From positions 1 through 6,935 of the forward strand of contig JAUWSZ010000124.1 of the NCBI GenBank assembly GCA_030609865.1: a stretch of 6,935 nucleotides of DNA, in the 5' to 3' direction. This DNA comes from a bacterium (GTDB lineage Bacteria > Desulfobacterota > DSWW01). This document shows positions 1 to 5,785 of the stretch, one piece after another. The notes below the pieces were generated by a model. That model worked only from the letters and a program-made list of their open reading frames with translations, had not been told where the DNA came from and did no database searches. The first letter of the stretch is position 1. The number at the start of each line of letters is the position of its first letter. The position numbers were made by a program, and so were the translations under genes.

Positions 1-295
1 CCTTTTGTGTCCGACTGAGATCCCGGAGTTCCTGAATCAGGATATTGCGCGTACGAAAAAGGCCTGACGTCCCCGGTGCCTGCGACAGAGAGGTTCTGTC
101 CTCGTCATCCAAGCCCTCTCGCTGAGTATGCAGCCGCCTCATCCGGTTCGCGAGGGCCTCTTTTTCCCTCGTCAGCCTGAGCAGGGTCTCCCGGTCCATG
201 CACGCCAGGCACTCCCTTTCCTCCTGCATCAAGCTCTGCAGCTGCTCGAGTTGCTCCACTTCCTGTTCGAGGATTTGTTTCCCAAGGCTCTCCAT
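1..295 (-). CDS. flgN: FlgN-like flagellar export chaperone (partial, C-terminus beyond left edge)
   Basis: An open frame starts at ATG 293-295 and runs off the left edge with no stop, giving about 98 residues. The visible protein is charged and predicted to be helical: MESLGKQILEQEVEQLEQLQ, then repeated Glu/Gln/Leu heptad-like spacing, a CLACMDRETLLRLTREKE segment and a second helix near FRTRNILIQELRDL. This matches the antiparallel helical architecture of FlgN-type chaperones, which hold the hook-filament junction proteins FlgK and FlgL in the cytoplasm before export. FlgN sequences are poorly conserved, so the call leans on position. It begins 3 bases after the flgM TGA, the usual flgM-flgN arrangement, and GTGAGG lies about 8 bases upstream of the ATG. 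flgK would be expected further left. It should share the sigma-28 promoter in front of flgM. Confidence 0.78.
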   Translation of the reverse strand, partial: MESLGKQILEQEVEQLEQLQSLMQEERECLACMDRETLLRLTREKEALANRMRRLHTQREGLDDEDRTSLSQAPGTSGLFRTRNILIQELRDLSRTQK

Positions 296-298
296 CGA

Positions 299-613
299 TC
301 AATCCTCACCGAGACTTGCCGCTGCTTCAGCGATCATCTTCTCCGCGACCTTCCGGCTGTCAGGCCTGTAGGCGCCTTCTTCGATCTCTCTCCGAAGCCG
401 TTCCACGAGTTCAGCCCTCGCCTCGACATCGCCCGAGGCTTTGAGCGTCTTCTCCATCTCCAGAAGCTGTTGCGCGTCCTTGGACAGCCTGATCCTGTCC
501 TGGCGTACTTCGCCGGTCTTTGCCGCTTCTTTGCCGGCCTGACGAGAAGGCTTCACCGGGTTTTCCAAGACCTTCAAGTCATTCTTACCGATGCCGATGT
601 ATGGTACCTTCAT
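299..613 (-). CDS. flgM: FlgM, anti-sigma-28 factor
   Basis: This 104-residue protein has the size and layout of FlgM. It has a flexible polar N-terminal half, then a segment near residues 40-50 containing DRIRLSKDAQ, and a C-terminal helical region ending in a stretch like RREIEEGAYRPDSRKVAEKM, typical of the FliA-binding part of the family. FlgM binds and inhibits sigma-28 (FliA) in the cytoplasm until the hook is complete. It is then exported through the flagellar type III apparatus, releasing late-gene transcription. The start at ATG 611-613 has an AGGAG ribosome-binding site 8 bases upstream. It is preceded by a sigma-28-type promoter, giving the familiar autoregulatory loop, and followed 3 bases later by flgN. 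Confidence 0.93.
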   Translation of the reverse strand: MKVPYIGIGKNDLKVLENPVKPSRQAGKEAAKTGEVRQDRIRLSKDAQQLLEMEKTLKASGDVEARAELVERLRREIEEGAYRPDSRKVAEKMIAEAAASLGED

Positions 614-631
614 TTATCTTTCTCCTCGCCT

Positions 632-663
632 TGCCGGGGTGACACCTGGTACCTCTCCCGGCA
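632..663 (-). other. Inverted repeat in the flgM 5' leader
   Basis: Perfect 7-base arms, TGCCGGG and CCCGGCA, flank 18 bases that include GGTGTCACC, itself able to fold. The element lies between the sigma-28 promoter and the flgM ribosome-binding site, so the transcript could form a hairpin just ahead of the AGGAG. There is no U-tract, so it does not look like an intrinsic terminator. A role in message stability or translation is only inference. Confidence 0.4.
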
Positions 664-713
664 CACACGATGTAACGCCCAGCCTCAACAGGGATGAGAG
701 AACCTCGACTAGA

Positions 714-741
714 TTATCGGTTCGTTCTCTCATAATCTTTA
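714..741 (-). promoter_or_regulatory. Sigma-28 (FliA)-type promoter for flgM-flgN
   Basis: Read on the minus strand, the site is TAAAGATT, a 12-base spacer, then ACCGATAA. The established FliA consensus is TAAAGTTT, 11 bases, GCCGATAA. Each half matches at 7 of 8 positions, and the spacer is one base longer, within the range accepted for SigD/FliA promoters. The predicted transcript starts near 706 and has a leader of about 90 bases before the flgM ATG. The first TAA of the -35 element is also the flgJ stop codon. This placement lets flgM-flgN be expressed late, independently of the upstream rod/ring operon. Confidence 0.8.
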
Positions 742-1089
742 AAACCACCCCTCGAACCGAAGTCCTTTGTTCCCCTTCGGCGCCGCTAAGCTCGGCGAAG
801 TCTCCTTTTCTGTTGGAAAAATCCAGCGTTCAAGCTGGTCCTTCAGCCCGATGCCGCCTGCGCCGGCAAGGGCGTCCGACAGGGCTTCGTCGATGAAGCC
901 CGCGTAGATGTCTTTTCCAAACCCTGCACCTCCCATGAAGTCCTTGCAGAAGCTCTCTCGCATCCCCCGGATCAACTGGGAGATGAAGACCGCCTCGAAC
1001 GACTCGGCCACCCGGTCAAAGGAGGCCTTTTTTTCTTGAGGGGTGGCGTCGGCCGCAACAGCGAAAGTGGCTGGAAGACCTGAGATCAT
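739..1089 (-). CDS. flgJ: FlgJ-type rod-binding protein (single domain, no muramidase)
   Basis: This 116-residue protein matches the N-terminal rod-binding domain of FlgJ. Residues about 25-90 include VAESFEAVFISQLIRGMRES, then GGAGFGKDIYAGFIDEAL and the GGIGLKDQLERW motif near the end of the domain. The C-terminal beta-N-acetylglucosaminidase (muramidase) domain found in enterobacterial FlgJ, about 300 residues in total, is absent. Short FlgJ proteins are usual in deltaproteobacteria, which use a separate peptidoglycan hydrolase. The product is exported and acts as a scaffold for rod assembly in the periplasm. ATG 1087-1089 follows flgI by 24 bases. A GAGGAG ribosome-binding site lies about 11 bases upstream, slightly far. 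It is the last gene of the rod/ring cluster before the sigma-28 promoter. Confidence 0.9.
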   Translation of the reverse strand: MISGLPATFAVAADATPQEKKASFDRVAESFEAVFISQLIRGMRESFCKDFMGGAGFGKDIYAGFIDEALSDALAGAGGIGLKDQLERWIFPTEKETSPSLAAPKGNKGLRFEGWF

Positions 1090-1113
1090 CGTTTGTTCAA
1101 CTCCTCATCAAAC

Positions 1114-2259
1114 CTACATAATCACCAGTTCGGCACTCAGTGCCCCGGCAGCCTTCATCGCCTGCAGGATTGCGATCAAGTCCCTCGGGGTCACGCCGAC
1201 CGCGTTCAAGGCCTTGACCACATCCGCCAGAGAAACGCCGGCCGGAAGCACCATGAGATGGGATTCTTCCTCTTCTACGGAAAGCTCTCTGTCCCGTGTC
1301 ACAACCGTCCTGCCCTCTCCGAACGGCGAAGGTTGGGAAATCACAGGCTCTGCTTGAATCACCACGCTCAACCCGCCATGGGAGACCGCGACCGTGGAGA
1401 TTCGAACGTTCTCTCCCATCACCACCGTTCCCGTACGCTCATTGACCAACACCCGGGCCGGGGTGTCGACCGGGACCTCGACGGTCTCAAGGCGGGCGAT
1501 GAAGTCCACCACATGGTCCTGAAAGTCGCCCGGCACGTCGACAAGCACGGTCCGTGAATCCTGAGAGAAGGCCACCGTCTGTCCGATTTGCCGGTTCATG
1601 GCCCTGGAGACCGCCTGGGAGGTCGTGAAATCAGGCTGATTGAGAACAAAGTGAAGTCGCTCCCGAAGCTGGAGGGGAACCGCCACGGCTCGCGCGACGA
1701 CGGCACCGCTTGGAATCGTCCCCACGGTCGGGTGATTCTTGCCTGCCTTGTCCCCGCCGCTACCCGCGGAAAATCCACCCAGAGAGACGGCGCCCTGGGC
1801 CAGGGCATAGGTCTCGCCATCCACCCCCTGCAGAGGTGTCATCAACAGCGTGCCCCCTTGCAGGCTCTTCGCGTCCCCGATCGAAGAGACCAGCACATCC
1901 AGCCGCACGCCGGGCCGAGAAAAGGCGGGTAACTCAGCGGTCACCATGACGGCCGCGACGTTTTTCACCTTCACCTGCTGCGCATCCACCTTGATGCCCA
2001 TCTTGAGGAGCATGTTCGCCAGGCTCTGGATTGTGAACTCCGTCCCCTGCTTGTCCCCGGTGCCGTTCAACCCGGCAACGAGGCCGTACCCGACCAACTG
2101 GTTGTTTCTCACGCCCACGATCTTTGCAATGTCCTTGATTCGCGCCCCATGGCTCGATTCCGGGGCCAGCAAGACGACTCCCGTCAGCACCAGGAGAACG
2201 GCCACCCACCTGCACACTGCCAACGAAAATGCTTCGCCTCGAAAACCGGTCCGTTCCAT
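1114..2259 (-). CDS. flgI: FlgI, flagellar P-ring protein
   Basis: FlgI assembles the P-ring around the rod in the peptidoglycan layer. The mature region begins ARIKDIAKIVGVRNNQLVGY, followed by the GLVAGLNGTGDKQGTEFT signature. It continues through typical FlgI blocks (RPGVRLDVLVSSIGDAKSLQ, GGTLLMTPLQGVDG) to ILQAMKAAGALSAELVIM, the normal family ending. From this start the protein is 381 residues with a Sec signal peptide: hydrophobic WVAVLLVLTGVVLLA, then a cleavage region before ARIKD. I chose ATG 2257-2259 for a normal signal-peptide length and a GAGGG four bases upstream. In-frame ATGs at 2301 (GAAGGA 8 bases upstream) and 2310 are alternatives and would lengthen the N-region. It terminates with TAG, followed one codon later by TGA. 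Confidence 0.95.
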   Translation of the reverse strand: MERTGFRGEAFSLAVCRWVAVLLVLTGVVLLAPESSHGARIKDIAKIVGVRNNQLVGYGLVAGLNGTGDKQGTEFTIQSLANMLLKMGIKVDAQQVKVKNVAAVMVTAELPAFSRPGVRLDVLVSSIGDAKSLQGGTLLMTPLQGVDGETYALAQGAVSLGGFSAGSGGDKAGKNHPTVGTIPSGAVVARAVAVPLQLRERLHFVLNQPDFTTSQAVSRAMNRQIGQTVAFSQDSRTVLVDVPGDFQDHVVDFIARLETVEVPVDTPARVLVNERTGTVVMGENVRISTVAVSHGGLSVVIQAEPVISQPSPFGEGRTVVTRDRELSVEEEESHLMVLPAGVSLADVVKALNAVGVTPRDLIAILQAMKAAGALSAELVIM

Positions 2260-2320
2260 CTGTCCCTCGCGTTGCCTGAAGAGTACTGCACAGCGTCCCA
2301 TCAGCCGCATCCTTCACCGG

Positions 2321-3001
2321 TCACAGAGGCCAAATCCAATCCATGATCCGCGCAAACCATCCAGGGCCCTGAACGTCTCCCAGAACGCCCTATCCCGTGT
2401 AGCGGATCCGGGCTTCGGCGATCTGGGTCGAAAACACCGGGTTGAATGCGGTGATATCTTCGGGCCGTATGATGCCTTCCAGGGTGAGGTGCTGTTTCTC
2501 GCGGTTCACCTTGATCTCACGCTTCGCCTCGATCCGGAGGTTTCCTCCGGGGAGTTTCTCGATGATCGACGCCGTAACCGTCAAGACCAGCTTGTCCTTC
2601 CGAATCGTGGTTCCCGACCCCTTGAAATCCCGCTTATAATTGCCCTTGAAGGTCGGCGAAAAGGACTGCCCGGAAGTGAGGAAGTTGCTCATCCCGTAGT
2701 CGTCCGGAAGGCCGAAGGTGTCCTCGAGGGCTGCATCCAGGTCCGATGTCCGACCTGTCTGCGTGCTGGCTTCCTGGCTCGCAGAGGACTGCTCTATGAT
2801 CTTCACCGTGACGATGTCCCCCACATTTCTCGCCCGCCGGTCCAGGTAGTAATTTGCCATGCCTTGTTTCCAGATCGATCCAGTCGACCAGTCCACGCCT
2901 CGAACGCCCTCGTCCGGCACCTCGGAAACAGATTGCTTCGTATGGGCACATCCGAACAGGGAAAGCACCAGGCAAAGAACAACGCAGCTAATCGCCCTCA
3001 C
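2321..3001 (-). CDS. flgH: FlgH, flagellar L-ring lipoprotein, with an in-frame TAG near the C-terminus
   Basis: FlgH forms the L-ring in the outer membrane. GTG 2999-3001 starts the gene behind a strong AGGAGGTG that overlaps the flgA stop region. The N-terminus is a lipoprotein signal with lipobox LFGC (Cys18). FlgH hallmarks follow: GSIWKQGMANYYLDRRARNV, GDIVTVKIIEQS, NLRIEAKREIKVNREKQHLT, LEGIIRPEDI and FSTQIAEARIRYTG. At that point (2390-2392) the frame meets TAG after 203 residues, short for the family. In the same frame, 22 more codons before TGA encode GVLGDVQGPGWFARIMDWIW and two further residues, which is what FlgH normally has after the RIxYxGxG motif. The full reading gives 226 residues, a normal FlgH length, and ends 10-61 bases before flgI instead of leaving an unusual gap. 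Whether TAG is read through, or the protein ends there, cannot be decided from sequence alone. Confidence 0.92.
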
Positions 3002-3011
3002 GGCACACCTC

Positions 3012-3851
3012 CTAGAAGGAAACGATCACGGTGTGGGCGTCCACAACCGTGGCAACCACCTCTTTTCCCGAGGCTCTGTTCAGGACCCTGACCCTATCGC
3101 CAGGGTTCCCCGACTCCAAGAGCTTGCCCGGGGCCTCCACCCGAATGGCGCCTGCCTCTGCGACGATCACCACGGCATCGCCTCGCTGCATGTCCCGGCG
3201 ATCCCGGACGTGCCAGCTCTTGACGCACGCACCCTTGGAAACGGGCCTCCAAACCTTCTTTCCCACAACCTCTCCGGCTCGTTCATAGAGATCCTCGTGA
3301 TTTCTCCACCCCTCCCGGATCTCTGTACCCACATCCCCCCCGCCGATACGGTGCCCGATGGGAAGGGTACGGCGTGCCACTACAACGGATCGTGTCCGTC
3401 GCAGGCTTGCGGCCACCCAGAGAGTTCGCATTTGTCCGGAACTCGTCTCCACCTCTGCCTGTATGGGCGTCTTGGCCCGCCACTGGGCCCCGGAGGCGAG
3501 CTTCACGTCAACGATCTCACCCCGGACAGGGAGCAGGTCCCCGCGGCGAAGCTCCCATTGTTCCAGCTCCACGCCCGCGGGCGCACGGCTCTCAATGTAG
3601 GTAACCAGTGCCTCACGCAGGTCGCTCTCCGTGACTTCTCCGCCCAGACACACCCCTACAGTCCCCAGCAGGAACACAATGCAGAGGACAAGAGATGTTC
3701 CTCGGCATGAACGCCTTACGGAAAGGGAATGCGGGGATAGGGCCTGACCCCTGACCCCTGACCCCTGATCCCTTGATGGAGTGCACCGTAATGACGAAGG
3801 ACGAGTAGAATCCGGTGCACGGACATCATGTCGAATGTTGATGGGTTTCAT
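3012..3851 (-). CDS. flgA: FlgA, P-ring assembly chaperone, with unusual N-terminal extension
   Basis: FlgA is a periplasmic chaperone that helps FlgI polymerise into the P-ring. After a Sec signal (hydrophobic LVLCIVFLLGTVGVCLG, residues about 54-70) comes an N-terminal domain starting EVTESDLREALVTYIESRAP. A SAF-type domain follows with VVVARRTLPIGHRIGGGDVG, then the FlgA C-terminal pattern RGDAVVIVAEAGAIRVEAPG, NPGDRVRVLNRASGKEV and a final VIVSF. The only usual start codon in frame before the signal is ATG 3849-3851. It has AGAAGG 6 bases upstream and lies 3 bases after the flgG stop. This puts about 50 unusual residues ahead of the signal peptide, partly encoded by tandem GGGTCAG heptamers and an inverted repeat. 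Either the precursor really has a long leader, or the annotated start is disturbed by repeat insertion. It ends in TAG; FlgA homology ends there too. Confidence 0.88.
   Translation of the reverse strand: MKPINIRHDVRAPDSTRPSSLRCTPSRDQGSGVRGQALSPHSLSVRRSCRGTSLVLCIVFLLGTVGVCLGGEVTESDLREALVTYIESRAPAGVELEQWELRRGDLLPVRGEIVDVKLASGAQWRAKTPIQAEVETSSGQMRTLWVAASLRRTRSVVVARRTLPIGHRIGGGDVGTEIREGWRNHEDLYERAGEVVGKKVWRPVSKGACVKSWHVRDRRDMQRGDAVVIVAEAGAIRVEAPGKLLESGNPGDRVRVLNRASGKEVVATVVDAHTVIVSF
3744..3771 (-). repeat. Tandem heptamer array (GGGTCAG, four units) inside the flgA leader
   Basis: On the minus strand there are three exact GGGTCAG units and one variant, GGATCAG, in tandem. They lie within the flgA reading frame, between the start codon and the signal-peptide hydrophobic core, and encode residues about 27-36. 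Seven is not a multiple of three, so gain or loss of one unit would change the frame. The look is that of an intergenic simple repeat that has ended up inside a coding frame. Confidence 0.85.
3781..3820. repeat. Inverted repeat in the flgA leader
   Basis: Perfect 8-base arms, GTGCACCG (3781-3788) and CGGTGCAC (3813-3820), are separated by 24 bases. The GTGCAC core is itself a palindrome, so the arms are also partial direct repeats. It sits immediately beside the heptamer array, between flgG and the flgA signal peptide. It may be part of the same inserted or intergenic element. I see no transposase or clear target duplication. Confidence 0.6.
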
Positions 3852-3854
3852 GGC

Positions 3855-4643
3855 TTACCTTCTCAGCTGGCTGGCGATCTGAATCATCTCGTCGGCCGTC
3901 TGAATCGCCTTGGAATTCATCTCGTAGGCCCTTTGACTGATGATCATCTTCACCATTTCTTCGACCACGTTCACGTTCGACATCTCCAGAAAGCCCTGGG
4001 AAACCAACCCGAGGCCCTCATCGCCGGGAACCCCGGTAATCTCATCTCCCGAGGCCTCGGTAACCCCGTACAAATTCCGGCCCAGGGGCCGCAGCCCGCC
4101 CGGGTTGATGAACTTCGCCAGTTCGATGTTTCCGACCTCAGTGGGGATGTCGGAGCCACTCTGTGTGACGGAAACGATCCCGTCGGAGCTGATCGTTATG
4201 TTTCTCGTGTCTTCCGGTATCGTCATTTCCGGGTCCAGAGGGAACCCCGTGGGGGTGACCATTCTTCCATCCCGGTCGAGCTTGAAGGATCCGTTCCGTG
4301 TGTACGCAAACTCACCGTTGGGCATCAGGATCTTGAAGAAGCCGTCCCCCTCGATCGCCAGGTCCAGCGAGTTGCCGGTCTGCTCCATGTTTCCCTCGCT
4401 GAAGATCTTCTGTGTGGCAACCGGTCGAACACCCAGCCCCACGGCGAGCCCGGTGGGATACTGGGTCTCAGGCGAGGAGGCCGCACCCGGCAACCGTTCC
4501 TCCTGGTAGAGCAACTCCTCGAAGTCTGCCCGGCTCTTCTTGAATCCGACCGTGTTCACGTTGGCCAGGTTGTTTGCGATTACGTCTAGGTTGAGCTGCT
4601 GACTTCCCATCCCGGTTGCGGCGATCCAAAATGTACGAATCAT
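3855..4643 (-). CDS. flgG: FlgG, distal rod protein
   Basis: This intact 262-residue protein is the canonical length of FlgG, which builds the distal rod crossing the periplasm to the hook. The N-terminal rod signature is [20 protein letters not shown] followed by [18 protein letters not shown]. The central family block is [20 protein letters not shown]. The C-terminal D0 helix region is [20 protein letters not shown], ending with [20 protein letters not shown]. The start at ATG 4641-4643 has a GGAGG about 9 bases upstream. The gene follows flgF by about 31 bases and precedes flgA by 3 bases, so it is cotranscribed with them. It stops with TAA. Unlike the flgF and flgH genes beside it, it carries no in-frame stop. 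Confidence 0.98.
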   Translation of the reverse strand: MIRTFWIAATGMGSQQLNLDVIANNLANVNTVGFKKSRADFEELLYQEERLPGAASSPETQYPTGLAVGLGVRPVATQKIFSEGNMEQTGNSLDLAIEGDGFFKILMPNGEFAYTRNGSFKLDRDGRMVTPTGFPLDPEMTIPEDTRNITISSDGIVSVTQSGSDIPTEVGNIELAKFINPGGLRPLGRNLYGVTEASGDEITGVPGDEGLGLVSQGFLEMSNVNVVEEMVKMIISQRAYEMNSKAIQTADEMIQIASQLRR

Positions 4644-4674
4644 GCTTGCATGCCTCCCTTCTTGCCTGCCTTTT

Positions 4675-5355
4675 CTAGAGTCTACCCAGTTCCTGAATGG
4701 TTTTCCCCTCCAGGTCGTCGAAGCTCTTGATCACCTTCATGTAGGACCCGTAGTTTCGAATCAGTTCCATCATCTTGACCATCTCTTCCATGGAGTTGAC
4801 GTTCGACCTCTCGAGATGGCCTTGCACGATCCGGTAGTCTTCCTGCTCCACCGGTCTCCCTCTTTCGTCGACGATGAGCAACCGACCGATCTTCCTTTCC
4901 CCTGATCGCACCTCACCGTTGTCCGAGATCTCAACCCTCTTCCGGGGATCAACGCGGATTTCCTTTCCCTGGTCGTTCTGGACCGGATCGCCCTCTTGGG
5001 TGACGATTCTCCCGTCTCCGTGAAGGCGCAGCCTTCCGTCACGAACGAGCCGAAGCCCTCCGGCCGTCCGAACCTGAAAGTACCCCTTTCCCTCGATCGC
5101 CAGGTCGAGAGCGCGGCCCGTTGACTCCACGATACCCTGCCCCTTGTCGACGACGGGCGGCTTCGACTGCACGAAGGCAAGCGAATCCGAACCGGTCCAA
5201 TCACTTCCGGGCACCTAAACGGGAAACGACTCCAGCTGGATCATCCTCTCCTTGAATCCAGGTGTGGACGCATTCGCCAGGTTGTGCGTCACCTGGTCGA
5301 GGATCCTCTCGTTAGCGATGGCCCCGGATACAGCGATGTAAGAGCCTATGTCCAT
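4675..5355 (-). CDS. flgF: FlgF, proximal rod protein, interrupted by an in-frame TAG at codon 47
   Basis: FlgF is a proximal rod subunit exported by the flagellar type III system. ATG 5353-5355, with AGGGGG 9 bases upstream, begins [20 protein letters not shown], followed by [20 protein letters not shown], the N-terminal rod signature. After ESFPV the frame meets TAG at 5215-5217. It then continues in the same frame with [16 protein letters not shown], the family block [30 protein letters not shown] and the C-terminal helix [20 protein letters not shown]. The full reading is 226 residues, plausible for FlgF. The codon after the TAG is GTG (5212-5214), so a separate 179-residue product could be started there. 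That product would lack the D0 helix needed for export and assembly. The TAG falls in a poorly conserved linker. Readthrough, nonsense mutation or sequence error are all possible. Confidence 0.9.
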
Positions 5356-5402
5356 TCTCTGTGTCCCCCTCGTCTAAAGAGATGTTCGCATCCCCTGCAG
5401 AT

Positions 5403-5418
5403 AGCAAGACCCGTACCA
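5403..5418 (-). promoter_or_regulatory. Sigma-54 (RpoN) promoter for the flgF-flgJ operon
   Basis: The minus strand reads TGGTACGGGTCTTGCT. The established sigma-54 core is TGGCACG, four bases, TTGCW. Only one core base differs (T for C), and the essential GG and GC doublets are exactly 10 bases apart. Transcription would start near 5392, about 37 bases ahead of the flgF ATG. The site lies in the only sizeable gap of the gene cluster. Sigma-54 control with an NtrC-family activator (FlrC/FleQ-type) is the known arrangement for hook-basal body genes in many proteobacteria; no activator gene is in the window. Confidence 0.85.
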
Positions 5419-5434
5419 TCATAGGTCTTACATA

Positions 5435-5452
5435 AATATGGTTCGAATATGG
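5435..5452. repeat. AATATGG direct repeat upstream of the sigma-54 promoter
   Basis: On the plus strand AATATGG occurs at 5435-5441 and again at 5446-5452. The period is 11 bases, about one helical turn. The pair lies roughly 43-60 bases upstream of the predicted sigma-54 transcription start, in the most AT-rich part of this gap. It could be a binding site for an activator or for IHF. The sequence gives position and spacing only, not the binding protein. Confidence 0.4.
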
Positions 5453-5497
5453 GAGGTTATAGTCTTCCGTGGGGCGCTGAGCCCCGGCAATTCCTGC

Positions 5498-5785
5498 CTA
5501 CCCGGAAGAGAATGCCTCGTTTTTGACCTGGTAGAGAAATACATAGATCTCCGCGATGACTTTGAAGAGTTCCTCTGGAACCTCCTGGTACAGGTCGAGC
5601 CCGATGAGGGCCTCCACGAGCAGCGGGTCCTCTCGCATGGGAAGGCCGTGCGCCTTTGCCTCTTCGATGATTCTTCGGGCAATCCAGCCCCTCCCCTTTG
5701 CGACCACTTGAGGGGCACGGTCTCGGTCCTTCTCGTACCGGAGCGCGACCGCCCTTTCTCGCGTCTCATCCGTATGACTCGACAA
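5498..5785 (-). CDS. Stand-alone FlhB C-terminal-domain protein (FhlB/YlqH-like)
   Basis: This small cytoplasmic protein of 95 residues corresponds to the cytosolic C-terminal part of FlhB, the export-switch component of the flagellar type III system. Visible family features are RAVALRYEKD, APQVVAKGRGWIARRIIEEA, KAHGLPMREDPLLVEALIGL and EVPEELFKVIAEIYVFLYQV. The transmembrane part and the NPTH autocleavage motif are absent, so it resembles the fragment left after FlhB cleavage. I chose TTG 5783-5785 because GAGGGGG lies 5 bases upstream and no better start is near the conserved region. This start overlaps the end of the FliK-like gene by 20 bases, suggesting translational coupling. It ends in TAG. 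Its precise role is uncertain; the homologue pair YlqG/YlqH in Bacillus is the closest parallel I know. Confidence 0.82.
   Translation of the reverse strand: MSSHTDETRERAVALRYEKDRDRAPQVVAKGRGWIARRIIEEAKAHGLPMREDPLLVEALIGLDLYQEVPEELFKVIAEIYVFLYQVKNEAFSSG

Noticed and set aside
614..733. A possible 39-codon open frame between flgJ and flgM (starts MRERTDNL)
   Set aside because: Its ATG lies inside the spacer of the sigma-28 promoter, it has no well-placed ribosome-binding site, and the sequence resembles no family I know. It is better explained as promoter plus leader.
2634..2975. Minus-strand open frame of 113 codons overlapping flgH in another frame
   Set aside because: It is fully contained in flgH, lacks a ribosome-binding site and has low-complexity Arg/Gly-rich content. 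It is an alternative-frame artefact.
1850..3091. Long plus-strand open frame of about 413 codons opposite flgH and flgI
   Set aside because: It is antisense to two clearly recognisable genes, has a composition typical of an antisense shadow in GC-rich DNA, and shows no family motif.
5471..5485. GC-rich hairpin GGGGC/GCCCC after the FlhB-like gene, as a terminator
   Set aside because: The stem is only 5 bases plus a bulged extension and no U-tract follows on the minus strand, so an intrinsic terminator cannot be supported.
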